From positions 2,108,001 to 2,172,000 of the forward strand of contig OZ014422.1 of the NCBI GenBank assembly GCA_963965975.1: 64,000 bases of DNA, given 5' to 3'. The translations under genes and the position numbers were made by a program. Below the pieces are notes generated by a model. That model did not search any database. It was not told the DNA's origin and was given only the letters and a program-made list of their open reading frames with translations. The DNA comes from Xestospongia bergquistia (taxonomy: Eukaryota > Porifera > Demospongiae > Haplosclerida > Petrosiidae). Of the stretch, positions 11,101 through 21,975 are shown piece by piece (position 1 is the stretch's first letter; each line of letters begins with the position of its first letter).

Positions 11101-12446
11101 TTTATTCATGTCTCATTGTCCAAAGTATAGATATTACTATAATTGTAACAGTTGAGAGAACCTAAGCTATTAGCTATTGAGGTGTTATTACAAAGGTGGC
11201 TTCATAGTATAGTAGAGATAAATTGTTATTACTGATTCTAAGAAGTAAACTAATTTTGATGTGTAGAATGAACACATTTTGTAAACACTGTAAAATGGTG
11301 CACTATTGACAACATGTACTGTAAATTTTCAAGTAAGCAAGTCAGACTAGTATAGCTTGTATATAACTATTATGATGTATTAGTACATCTTGTTATACTT
11401 AAGTACATCAGTGTTGTACTAAGCACTTTTTGGAATTGTACTAAATGCAATGATATGCTGTAGTTAACAGCTGAAAAAGAATATTAAATTATATAATGTT
11501 AGTATATAGATATGTGGCAGTATGCAACATTCACCTCAATGATGCACCAGTACATTGGTATACTGGTACATTGATATCTGATTCATTGGTATATTGGTAC
11601 ATAGGTACAATGGTACACTAATACACTGGTATACCAGTACATTGATGAACCAGTTCATTGGTACCAATGTACCAATATACCAGTGTACAACCAGTCAACT
11701 CCCTGCTATAACACTCCCGCACACTCAGAGATAATAACAATTGCACAAAGTTGATATGTATCACACACTAAGTTGACAGTGTCTGGTATGTTTCATTATA
11801 GTTAATAGAGTTAGAATGTTATAAACTGCTATGAATCAGTCCAGAGTGACTGTTCTAATATCATAACTGATATCCCCAAATGACTAGGAACTGACCAGGT
11901 GAACTATTATTCCTTATTTGTTAATGATCATATAAGTGCTAACAACAAAATATATATCTTCATTGTTATAAACATACAGAATGTTTTCTTTTTAAGTTAT
12001 TCATCAACAGTACATATTCTAACCTTTGCTATATGTGTAATTTTTATAACTATTATGACCTCTACATACAAAGTTGGTTTAGTTCACTTACAACATCTTA
12101 TGTACCTCTATTGAATTAACTATCAACCCAACAGCTGGCATTTGTAGGTCAAGTAAATTCACCTGAGTACCTCTATATAATTAATGGTTTAATTCCAGTT
12201 CTTAGCTACTGATATAATATACATTTAACATGTTTGACTAGACTGACCAGCTGTACTTAAGTCTGCTGTATATTTTATGCCATAGACAGAATGAATCACA
12301 GCTATAGAGTTGTCGACAGGCCTATTCATGCTGCAAATCATACTATACTGTTAGTACAAGAAGCACTAACTCAATTATCAGGGCTACAAGAACTCGAACA
12401 GTATTACCAAGCTTATTAAGTTCTGGAACGTCTTTTACTTACTCAT
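8129..12446 (-). CDS. Four-TM proteolipid of the PLP/DM20/M6 family
   Basis: Seven exons with closed frame (696 nt, 231 aa): 12446-12443, 9805-9655, 9605-9446, 9039-8904, 8618-8563, 8516-8451 and 8251-8129. Exon 1 would supply only ATG plus one base before a GTAAGT donor, like vertebrate PLP1, whose first exon codes only the initiator Met. The product opens MSCEDCCKRCCYSTPYVTLL, matching the Cys-rich membrane-proximal start of PLP/M6. It has four TM segments (about residues 15-37, 53-80, 106-135 and 172-200). The large second extracellular loop contains NAVCGQDVATLCD, matching the disulfide region VCGSNLLSIC of PLP. The C-terminal TM is followed by a charged tail (EYRRSYQPRN). PLP/M6 proteins act in membrane organisation at the cell surface. 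Exon 1 is the least certain part; exons 2-7 are strong. Intron 1 (2.6 kb) and intron 4 hold minisatellites. Confidence 0.78.
8643..8832. repeat. 21-bp minisatellite in proteolipid gene intron
   Basis: About nine tandem copies of TATTGTCAATGTATTATACTA with few variants. Because 21 is a multiple of three, all three forward frames stay open, giving spurious ORFs. Confidence 0.93.
9044..9078. repeat. GA microsatellite
   Basis: Near-perfect GA run directly beside the exon 4 acceptor of the proteolipid gene; on the coding strand it forms the CT-rich polypyrimidine tract of that acceptor. Confidence 0.85.
10795..11105. repeat. 24-bp minisatellite in proteolipid gene intron 1
   Basis: About a dozen copies of a unit close to ATTGGTATAACGACACACTG plus GTAT, varying mainly at the AACGACA/AATGACA positions. 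A degenerate relative with TTGGTAC steps follows at about 11530-11690. Open frames on both strands come from the multiple-of-three unit. Confidence 0.92.
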
Positions 12447-12630
12447 TTCGCTGTTTACTTGTCTATATTCTTTGATGCTGCTCAGCAAATTACTATATCG
12501 ACTATCTCTTCTTCCTTTGTCTCTCCTGCACTCAGCAGATCACTCACTTAAACGTGTATATTAAATTATAAATTCATCGGCTATGAATATTGTTATACAT
12601 TTACGCCCATTTAAAATAACAATATTTTTA

Positions 12631-13931
12631 TTATTCTTTCTTTGGATTGTCTTGACTATTGAAATGATCCTGTAACGTTTGTACATCCATTTTACACCCC
12701 ACTAACACCTGCACAGCTCCTGATAATCGAGATATCTAAACAGAAGTGAAACCTGAGGAGATTAATTATTAACAAACTTTATAAGGGTCATTTTTCAATT
12801 GGAATTGCCTCAGCTTTTCTATTAGTTGACAATGTTCAGGTAACTGGTTTAAAAGATGCATTAACAATGATGTAACTTCTGCTGTATGTCTGAAATAAAA
12901 ATACAGTTTTTGGTTGTTAGGTAAAGTATAATGTACCTGTGATGTTGAGCTTCAACTTTCAAAGAAGAGCCCACACTTACTTTCTGCAATTGTGCCACCA
13001 ATCTCTCCGTGTTCTTAACTACATCAGTAAAGTAGACCAGTAATGTTTCCAACTGTTTCTGTTTGGAATCTAAGAGAAACATGATACCTCTATCCGTAGC
13101 TGTGAAGACTACAGTCTAACATACTGCTATTGTTATAAGATATACTGATTTCCTCACCTAGCATGTCAACGTGTAAAAGATCAGCTGAACTCTTGTCCAA
13201 CATATAACAGGTCACATTGTGCTCCACCTAATGATGACATTAACATTATAACACATATACAAGACAATTACAATATGGGATGGAAGTAATTTACAATTAT
13301 AGCATTCATTGCTAATTATATAAATTTAACTTGCCAAACATCATTAAGTAATTTGCTTGTAATTCCATAGTACTCTACTGTGCCACTATTATTATTGCGA
13401 AATTTATTTACTAAGAGTACAATATTAAATTGTTCATATGGAATAATAATCCATAACAATAATAGTGGAGTTATTTAGAGCAATATGTTAGTGGAAATTA
13501 TTGGCCTAAAACAATTTGTTTCCAAAATTGGCTAGAATTTGAAATATTTGTTACTCCAAAGCAGCAGTCCATATAAATGTAACCTCTAAGACTATAGTGA
13601 CATACTTGATCTAATTTTTCTCTGAGTTCAGTTAGTTCTTTAAGTATTGACAGCAACTTAAGAGACTGCGTGGTATAGTAGCCTTCATTACTAGTGATGT
13701 TTACCTAAGAGGTGGAGACAAACAACAATGAATTAACAACAGTTTTGGCCATACTGTTGAGGGTGTAGTTGAAGAGATGATGCTGTGGTAAGGGAATAAT
13801 TGACTAGAGCTGCCATATGCTGATGGAAGGAGCCCATGTTTTCTTGCTAAAATCAGTGCAGAATCTGGATCACCTAGTTTAAATCCACTCAGTATGTCTT
13901 TGTCATCTTGCCAAGGGTTTATGCCAGCCAT
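12631..13931 (-). CDS. HAUS2: HAUS augmin-like complex subunit 2
   Basis: Multi-exon minus-strand gene. It begins MAGINPWQDDKDILSGFKLG (compare the NPW near the N-terminus of vertebrate HAUS2) and ends in SQDNPKKE. Later exons align by eye with HAUS2: YMLDKSSADLLHVDML (human has LEKDTADVVH), LDSKQKQLETLLVYFTDVV, VEAQHHRYIQQKLHHCLL (human IEAVYHRYM), and the C-terminal LSGAVQVLVGCKMDVQTL. It is predominantly coiled coil. Augmin recruits gamma-tubulin to existing spindle microtubules for branching nucleation. The upstream in-frame ATG at 13973 was rejected because MAGINPW matches the family start. Exon borders around 13.2-13.7 kb are approximate. Confidence 0.75.
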
Positions 13932-14002
13932 GTTCAATTTTCCCGCAATAACAATACCACGCCCAATCTCCACCCAACTAAAGTGGAAAGTGGACCAAAG
14001 AG
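13932..14002. promoter_or_regulatory. Very short bidirectional promoter, HAUS2/DCXR
   Basis: Just 71 bp separate the divergent HAUS2 and DCXR start codons. It is among the tightest head-to-head pairs in the window; transcription starts may lie inside the neighbour's first exon. Confidence 0.5.
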
Positions 14003-15987
14003 ATGAGTCTCAAGTTTGATTTCACTGGTAAACGTGCTTTAGTAACTGGAGCTGGCAAAGGTAATGTAATACCACCTGCAACATTACTACTATTCAATTC
14101 ACCACACCAGTCTCATGCACTAGGACACTGACTACAGTTACATTAGCCACACCCCCTCTATCATCCAGGTATTGGTCGTGCTACAGTTAAGGCATTAGTT
14201 GAGAATGGTGCAGATGTTGTGGCTATCAGTAGAACACAAACTGATTTGGAATCTCTTCAAAAAGAGGTATAAAACAATCCTCTCCATTAATTTAGGGGGA
14301 GGGGCTGACACATTCGCTAGTCTCAATCTCAAACTCCATTGAAACAACTGATAATGAGGACTGTCATTTTATTACTTAGTTTCATTTTTACATAATTGAA
14401 AACCTAAGTCTGAACTTTTGTGATTTTGATTTCATTAAATGAGATCTGAGACATGTGTTATCTTAGGGTTCATCCCACGAGATCAACTCTCAACTCTTTT
14501 CTGATCAATCCCATGAGATCAACTCCCAGGAAACTGTTGTTTAAATGACTATCTTGAAGCTATGAAGCATTTAATTGGACTTTAAAATACGTCAGTATAA
14601 TTAATTATATATTAATAGTTATGACTTACTATATAATAGGAATCTTAATAATAATTAATAACTATTAACACTAAGAGTTGATTTCATGAGATTGATCAAA
14701 AAAAGAGTTGATTTCATGAGATTGATCAAAAAAAGAGTTGATTTCACGAGATTGATCAAAAAAAGAGTTGACTTCACGAGATTGATCAAAAAAAGAGTTG
14801 ATTTCATGAGATTGATCAAAAAAAGAGTTGATTTCACGAGATTGATCAAAAAAAGAGTTGATTTCACGAGATTGATAAAAAAAAGAGTTGATTTTGTGGG
14901 AGTTGATCTCGTGGTATCAAATTGTTATCTTAGTACTTCAATTTAAATATAACAAACAAATGTACCAAGTGATATGTTAATTGGATTACATACTATTGTA
15001 TTTTTATTACATTGCTATATAATACTACAGATACCTAATGTAACTTGTATATGTGTCGATATTGCCAATCTTAAAGAAACACGAGATAGACTGTGGGCAG
15101 TTGGACATATTGACCTTTTAGTTAACAATGCTGGAGTAACCTCACTTCAGAGTTTTCTAGAGGTGACACCAGATGAGTATGACAAGTTAGAAAAACAATT
15201 GAAATAATACATTATAAAATAAATGTTATTTATAGAGTCATGACCATCAACCACAAAGCTATCCTATTTTTATCACAAGTAAGCACTTTCCTTAATTCCT
15301 ATAACAAACATACATTTACAATGTTTGAATAATACTAGTATATAGCCAAGTGGATGATAGACAGAGGGAAAGGCGGAGCCATTGTCAATGTGTCCAGTAT
15401 GGCATCCAAGGTAGCACTAAAAGATCACACTTGCTATTGTGAGTTGTGACTGATTTTCTCAATTATTTCTAATAATTGTTATTTATTAATTCTTAATACA
15501 AAGAGGGGATATGACTAATTTTATACCAATTTTTTTCAATAGGTTCATCTAAAGCAGCATTGGATATGCTCACTAAAACAATGGGCCTTGAACTTGGACC
15601 ACACAATGTAAGTGAATGCAACAAGATGAACAGCTGCTTGGTGTGGGCACTGATTGTATCTTTCATTACTAGATACGTGTCAATGCTGTCAATCCTACTG
15701 TAGTCCTCACTGATATGGGAAAACTAGCTTGGGCTAATCCACAAAAGTCAGTGCCAATGCTTCAACGCATTCCAACAGGAAGATTTGCAGGTACTAGACA
15801 ATGTCCATTATAAGAGAAGAGATTGTTCTCACACAAAATGACATGTCTAAGTTTTTAAACTCAATTCCTTTTTTGTTTTTCAGAGGAAGAGGATGTTGTA
15901 CACACAATTCTTTTCTTTCTCAGTGATGCTAGTTCTATGGTTAACTGTGAATCTCTGTTAATTGATGGTGGTTTCTGTGCAACATAA
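14003..15987 (+). CDS. DCXR: L-xylulose reductase (dicarbonyl/L-xylulose reductase), SDR family
   Basis: Multi-exon SDR starting [20 protein letters not shown] and ending LIDGGFCAT. Visible: NADP(H)-binding TGAGKGIGR split across exons 1 and 2; [11 protein letters not shown], where the Arg favours [24 protein letters not shown]; catalytic Ser in IVNVSSMAS; catalytic YCSSKAAL (YxxxK); [20 protein letters not shown]. Matches to vertebrate DCXR are strong along the whole length, including [12 protein letters not shown] and [16 protein letters not shown]. It reduces L-xylulose to xylitol in the glucuronate/uronic-acid pathway and also alpha-dicarbonyls. It is divergent from HAUS2. The intron at 14.3-15.0 kb contains a 30-bp minisatellite. 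Confidence 0.93.
14676..14895. repeat. 30-bp minisatellite in DCXR intron 2
   Basis: Seven nearly identical copies of a 30-bp unit containing AGAGTTGATTTCACGAGATT followed by GATCAAAAAA. The only common variation is CACGAG versus CATGAG. Unit length is a multiple of three, so both strands stay open. Related single motifs (GAGATCAACTCTCAACTC) lie upstream at 14480-14530 in inverted orientation. Confidence 0.95.
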
Positions 15988-18093
15988 ACGACTGACCATG
16001 TCAAATCTTATATAATGTTTTGTTAGTTTGTTATTATCATTGTAAGCTGTTAGCTTAATTTCATCAGAGTTTAGATATAGAAACTCCAATCTATACAGTA
16101 TGCATAGTTTTTGTCTTTCGAGAGTCTGAGGAAACTATTCATTTATCACTACAACATCTGTTACATACATATTAATTTTAGTATTTAGTTTGTGATAGCT
16201 TAATTCTGGTCTACCATATATGAATATCCAGTATGAATATATAAAGTGGATAGTAAGATGATGTGTAAGTTATTCCCACAGTCCTTATCGTTGTTACCAA
16301 CATATTTCTTTCCAGTGTAGATAGTTAAAGTAATGTAATATTGATTTTAATGTTTTAGTTGTTAATTAGATCAATTAAAAATCAATTAATGTTGGTCATG
16401 CGTCGTTTGGCGGTCAACAAATTTGTCACAAGTTTGTGTTGACTGGTTGTGAAATTGAAGCGTGACAAAGATATCTGATAGTATAAAAAGACTCCCTTTT
16501 TGCAAGTTTTTATTAGTACTTTTATAAAGGGTGAGCTATCTCTCCATCCATCTATCATCCATTCTTTAGTAATCCAGTTATTACAAATTACTCTCTTTCT
16601 CCCTCTATGTTCTCTACGACTCATCTCTTCGTTGGACTGACTCGCCTCTCATCGCTGGATCATCTTTTCATCTTTTTTGTTTCAGTTATGTCATCCTTAT
16701 TTGTTTCTTTTCTTTTTTATCCCAACTTTTTATTTATGTTTAGTTTTTTTAATTTTTTTTTGTCAAGTTAGTCAATTGATATTTCTCTCTCTTCGTTTCA
16801 ACAGGACTGAACTTGGACGTTCTTACCATGGTTGGGCTGATGTTCTCTTGACTGTTCTTCTCTGATGATCTTGACTGTTCTCTGATGTTCTCTTTTCTGT
16901 TCTGATGTTCTCTGATGTTCATGACAGTTCTCTGATGTTCTCTGGATGCAAAAGATGAGTCGCTCTCCATGTCATTGGACTCTTTCCTGTCTTCCTTCAA
17001 GCCTTCTTTCCACTTCTTTAATTTTTTTTTTAAATTTTATTTTGGGCTATTCAGCCCATACACCATACACACACTCATACAAACTCTATTAATCATCTTC
17101 CCCTCGCCGCCTGGCGGCCTAAAAAAATTTTTTAAAAATATCCTAGGCCGCCAGGTGGCGGGGGGAAGCTCTGATCTTCTAGGGTGCGTGTGTGTGTGCT
17201 GCGTGTGTGTGTGTGTTGGTAGTCCCTTTTCACTTCCTCTGTCTCTCTTCACTCTCTATCCACTCATTGTCACCATCAGTTCATAACTACTCTCTTTTCT
17301 TTCCCTGCAGGAGCAGCACTGGTGAAAAAGGTGAGCTGTTTTTCCATCCATCCATCCACTTCTCATCCATTCTTTAGTAATCCAGTTGTTATTCTTCTCT
17401 TTCTTCCTCTATGTTCTCAACTTGTGGACTGACTGGACTCTTGGGAACTCTCTATCTTCTATTTTCTACAATTGCTGGATTGGAGACCTTCACTGGACTT
17501 CTTGGGGACTCTTCAACTAAAGAGACTGTCTTATTTTAAGTTATTTTGTCTCCTTTTTTTATTGTAATTTTATATCTTTTTTTCTTTATTGAAATTCTTC
17601 AAAAATAATTTGTCAAAAGTCAATCATCTTAACTTCAGTTTCAAGATATTTTAGATAATTATTTTAAGTTAATCATTAATGATCGAGTTTGAAATATTCT
17701 AAAAATTCTAGATTCAATGTAACTTCTTTCATGAAAACTGAATTAGTTTAGAATTCAATTTCTTGGACAATCATGCTGAATTCTTGCAAATCTATAAGTT
17801 TTTATTAAATAATATTTTCTTTTAGTTTCACTTATCTTCTTTTTAATATTTTCTTTTAGTTTTACAAGATTTTAGTTTTACAAGATAAGAATTCTTATCT
17901 TCTTTTTTTAGCAAAAAGCTATATTATTTAATTATCTTTTTTTAATAAAAAAATTAATTAAAAATCTATTAAGGCGTTTTGCCGCTCTTGTCAGGAGCGT
18001 GCTGGTGATGTTTTCCCGCCATAGTGACCGATGGTCATGCGATTGCTGTTCTTGCTTGGCGCGTGCTTGTGACATTTTCCCGCCTGACTAATG
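15988..18093. other. Gene-free, repeat-rich stretch downstream of DCXR
   Basis: No convincing gene. It contains low-complexity T-rich and CT-rich DNA, and a pair of direct repeats about 75 bp long at about 16527-16605 and 17328-17410, both containing CATTCTTTAGTAATCCAGTT. TTCTCTGATG reiterations lie at 16850-16945. Two related segments near 17978-18013 and 18044-18083 each end in TTTTCCCGCC. A mosaic of decayed repeats is the simplest reading. Confidence 0.6.
17105..17160. repeat. GC-rich foldback hairpin
   Basis: 17-bp arms (17105-17121 and 17144-17160) around CCTGGCGGCCTA, with one mismatch, flank a 22-nt AT-rich loop. This is a very GC-rich stem in AT-rich surroundings; likely a short palindromic transposon relic. 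Confidence 0.7.
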
Positions 18094-18174
18094 CGAGTTC
18101 ATCAGTAATGGGATTTTCTGGAGATCTTCTTTGACCAGACTCTCGAGACCTTCACCCATTGAGACGGTTTAATT
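18094..18174 (+). repeat. Direct repeat flanking foldback element (left)
   Basis: Matches 19432-19526 apart from small changes and an extra GAGTTCATCAGTAATGG in the right copy. Too long for a normal target-site duplication. Confidence 0.85.
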
Positions 18175-18178
18175 ATCT

Positions 18179-19428
18179 TAAGGTAAAAATATCTGAAATT
18201 TTTTTTCAGCTTTTTTTGATAGAATCATGTAAAGATACTTGTTCTAATAATTGATCATGCTTTAAAAAATTTTTTAAACCCTAGTACTTTGCACAAATGT
18301 AGTTTGATTCCTTAATATCTGCAATGTTTGGAGACGTCAAATAATAATATTAAAGAACCTAGAGAGCTGAAACTTTTGAAAATTAAAGATGAAGTCAATT
18401 ACTACAATTATACGGATGGATTTATTTCTACAATAATACTTGACATTTTTACAAAGCTATAAACCTTCCCTACTTTAATCACTATTATTATTATATGTTA
18501 TACAAATCGTACAAAGAAATGCATCCGTAAAAGTACTAAAAATTGATCATTTTCGTTCTTGAACTTGTCAGCAGGTTGTTACATTATCCATAGAATCAAA
18601 AATCGCAACAACAGTATCTAACAGTGCAAAAGTCGCCATCTTGATAATGAATAATCGATTTTCATTAATTAAAGCCAATGAATACACTTAGTGTCAGGTT
18701 ATTGATAAGTGACTTTCGCGGGGTTAAAATAGTTAAATAAAATGTATTAATTATTATTGCTGTTATTATTATTATTATTATTGTTCGTAGTCTTATGTGC
18801 CTTCATTTCAAAGCAGACCATGCTCTAATAACAATAATAACAACAATAATAAAAATAGTAATAATATATTTAACTATTTTAACCCCGCGAAAGTCACTTA
18901 TCAATAACCTGACACTAAGTGTATTCATTGGCTTTAATTAATGAAAATCGATTATTCATTATCAAGATGGCGACTTTTGCACTGTTAGATACTGTTGTTG
19001 CGATTTTTGATTCTATGGATAATGTAACAACCTGCTGACAAGTTCAAGAACGAAAATGATCAATTTTTAGTACTTTTACGGATGCATTTCTTTGTACGAT
19101 TTGTATAACATATAATAATAATAGTGATTAAAGTAGGGAAGGTTTATAGCTTTGTAAAAATGTCAAGTATTATTGTAGAAATAAATCCATCCGTATAATT
19201 GTAGTAATTGACTTCATCTTTAATTTTCAAAAGTTTCAGCTCTCTAGGTTCTTTAATATTATTATTTGACGTCTCCAAACATTGCAGATATTAAGGAATC
19301 AAACTACATTTGTGCAAAGTACTAGGGTTTAAAAAAATTTTTAAAGCATGATCAATTATTAGAACAAGTATCTTTACATGATTCCATCAAAAAAAGCTGA
19401 AAAAAAATTTCAGATATTTTTACCTTAA
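18179..19428. mobile_element. Large foldback element with about 561-bp inverted arms
   Basis: Left arm 18179-18739 and right arm 18867-19428 are near-identical reverse complements; I saw only a few mismatches over the stretches compared. A 127-bp spacer (18740-18866) between them contains ATT-rich microsatellites. The outer ends read TTAAGGTAAAAATATCTG. The element interrupts or is bracketed by 81-95 bp direct repeats at 18094-18174 and 19432-19526, both containing GACCAGACTCTCGAGACC. Each arm contains an outward-facing ATGGCGACTTTTGCACTG start (right arm 18967 +, left arm 18639 -) that opens a 23-codon ORF. No transposase was recognised, so it is probably non-autonomous. Confidence 0.8.
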
Positions 19429-19431
19429 TGT

Positions 19432-19526
19432 GAGTTCATCAGTAATGGGAGTTCATCAGTAATAGGATTTTTTTGGAGATCTTTGACCAGACTCTCGAGA
19501 CCTTCACCTGTTGAGACGGTTTAATT
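19432..19526 (+). repeat. Direct repeat flanking foldback element (right)
   Basis: Right-hand copy of the repeat at 18094-18174; the leading GAGTTCATCAGTAAT motif is itself doubled here. Confidence 0.85.
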
Positions 19527-20002
19527 CTGTTTCAGTATTCACTATCAAGTTCTTTATAAATTTTATTTTTAATCTTTTAATCATTAAAATTAATGTTTCT
19601 TTGTTGTTTAAAAAGTTTAGGGTTCAGTGTCAATCAATACACACAACTTAATATTTTGAAGGATTCAATTTACACAATCAACAACAACACACTCTGTTTC
19701 TAACTTTAAATATTTTATTTAACATAAAAAGATATTATAACATTGTAAGACAACATTGGCAATCTTCATGTGATTTGATAGAATTCTTACCTAAAGTTTA
19801 GAAATTAGTACAAGTACATTGAATTTATGTCATAAGAATGCTTACCTAAGCCATAATACCACAGATTGTAAAGTAAGAACATGCATATATAATAAATGCA
19901 TATACCAATATGTTTGTAAATTTCAAACACAAAATATTTCATTCAGCATAAAAAAAAAACAATCAACAACAAAAACTACTGTAGCACTAATAAAAATAAT
20001 AA
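19527..20002. other. AT-rich spacer and 3' flank of the death-fold gene, no gene seen
   Basis: No coding signal was found. A 91-codon plus-strand ORF that overlaps the end of the next gene has no supporting features. Confidence 0.5.
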
Positions 20003-21447
20003 TTAATAATACTTTGAATAAATTTCAGGTTTTTCCAAAGATTTCATTATGGCATCAGCTTTTGGGCCACCAGCTGCATTTCGTACAGCTGTGATAAGCA
20101 TTGCCCAAGTGAGATGAGCCTTCTTACTGGTTATCCTTACTAGTTTCTGATCTGCTTTAGTAATAGGGGCAACATTCTTTAAAGTCCACTCTGATATTTG
20201 AAGGGCCTGACCAACCTCAAACCATTTATCACCAACATCATTCAGCAACATTTTGACATCTTCTGGTCGAGGACGTTTTCTTAAAACATCTACTTTACCT
20301 ATAAAAAAAGGTTGATATTTTTTCATTTATTGACTATTTAGAGCAATGATCACTATATTCATTTACACATAGTGCTTACCAGTTACAGTTGTAGCACCTG
20401 TAAGTCCAGTAGCAGCTATGCCACTTATAAAAGATGGACTTGAGAGAGTGCTCCTAAAACATCGGACTGCTTCATCATGAAGACGTAATGGCTCTATATA
20501 ATTGAAAATAATTATTATTAACAAAATGTTCTTTACTCACGTTTGAGATACATTAGTCCTGTTGATGCTACGTATTGAGATGACATAGTTGAAGGTAGTT
20601 GTTGTGTTAAATCCAATATTGTTGTTATTGGAAGGTCGTGTTTGTTGATATTATCACATAGATGTTTAGTCCATATGCCACCATTAGTATCACTACCAAT
20701 ACTTGCATTATTGAGATCAGAGACAGCAACAACAATGTTGTTATAATTTGGTAGCATTATGAGTGGGAGTGGTTCCTTAACATCACTATCTTTAACATAT
20801 AACTGCACAAAAATTATGCATGGAAGTTGTTTGTATCGTCTTTTTGAAAAAAGAAAAACGATCCAGTCTAGGTAGACTTTCTCATCACCAAGTATAAGGT
20901 AAACACGACCATTAGAATCACAACTTCCATAACCAGTGTAATAGAAGGCAAAGAACTTGTAATACGTGCTATAGCTGAAATCTGCCACACCTTTAACAAG
21001 TGCCAGTAAATTTTTACAAGTTACTGTATCATCAACTATAGTAGCAAATCCAAGATCTTCAAAAGTTCCTATCATTGTTCCAGCATCATTTTCACTTTGT
21101 TCTGGTCTGTCCTCAGCAGCTACGATGAGTCCAATGCCACGAGCTTCTGTTTTTTTGTTTTCACATTCTTCTTTAACATTGTGCTCTTGCATCTGACCAA
21201 CTAACCCTTCTTTAATCTCAGCTATTGAAAATATAAAAATAGATCATCTGATATTAATCCATTTATTTAACAAACAAAAGGGACACGGGTAGTACTGTTG
21301 TAAAATGCTAACTATTAAATTTATACACACAAAGAAGCCGTATATTTTTGAATAAAACTTACGTAGGTCAGGTAGTGTCAATTCCTATGCATAAGAATTT
21401 GGAATATACAAGCAAGGTAATACAATTATATTTACCTTATCCGCCAT
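20003..21447 (-). CDS. Caspase-like pseudo-protease with C-terminal death domain (copy A)
   Basis: Five exons with exactly closing frame: 21447-21436, 21384-21363, 21221-20541, 20493-20380 and 20298-20003 (374 aa). It starts MADKELTLPDLPEIKEGL. Residues about 40-245 form a peptidase C14/caspase-like fold (FFAFYYTGYGSCDSNGRVYL, then NGGIWTKHLCDN, then PITTILDLTQ). The position of the catalytic His of YAGHG is Tyr109 (YTGYG), and the position of the catalytic Cys of DCC is Tyr153 (VQLYVKD). Both are lost, so the domain is predicted to be catalytically dead. After a linker (LRLHDEAVRCFRSTLSSPSF), residues about 285-374 form a death domain (VGDKWFEVGQALQISEWTL, HLTWAMLITAVRNAAGG). Likely a scaffold or decoy in cell-death or innate signalling; that role is inference. 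Confidence 0.82.
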
Positions 21448-21975
21448 TTTAAGTTGTCAGCTGTGAATTGTCAACATGAAACACACCCAGTTCACATTTT
21501 TGAACCAGCACATGAATAAGCTTAATAGTGCTCTAATTGGAAATCAATATGCAAGGTACTTTGTACTTCATTAGTGTTTAATTGATTACCCACAACACTC
21601 AAAATTATGTTAGTAGCTATAGGGTTGTCTAATGTATTAATAACAGTAAACCAGGTATACTGTAGTTATTAGAATTCCTTTCCCCAACAGGTTACATATG
21701 CATCATTCTAACTCAAACAGACTGCACTACAGTCATGAACTAGATTTGTAACTTAAGTTTTATTAAAAATAGCATCCATTATTTCCCAGGTTCAAATTAT
21801 AATTACACTTTCATTTTTAATTTAGACCAAATACACACTTGATCATTAAAATGACAACTATCATATTTAGTAAAGTACAAAATTAAAGTAATTATAACTG
21901 TTTTTCTAAATATGTATTATAAGAAAAAAGACATTTTTAAAATCAATTCAAAGAAGCTGTTAGTAAATCTTAAGA
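21448..21975. other. Spacer between death-fold copies A and B
   Basis: It holds the promoter of copy A and the 3' flank of copy B. No other feature was recognised. Confidence 0.45.

Noticed and set aside
10765-11165. Repetitive Tyr/Thr-rich ORFs on both strands
   Set aside because: Produced by the 24-bp minisatellite; no start context or splice logic.
14676-14895. Possible CRISPR-like array
   Set aside because: The units are contiguous with no unique spacers, in an intron of an animal gene.
14655-14946. Two opposite 70-86 residue repeat proteins
   Set aside because: Translations of the 30-bp minisatellite inside a DCXR intron.
16677-17377. Hydrophobic and Ser/Cys-rich ORFs in the gene-free stretch
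   Set aside because: Low-complexity T-, CT- and GT-rich DNA; no splice sites or motifs.
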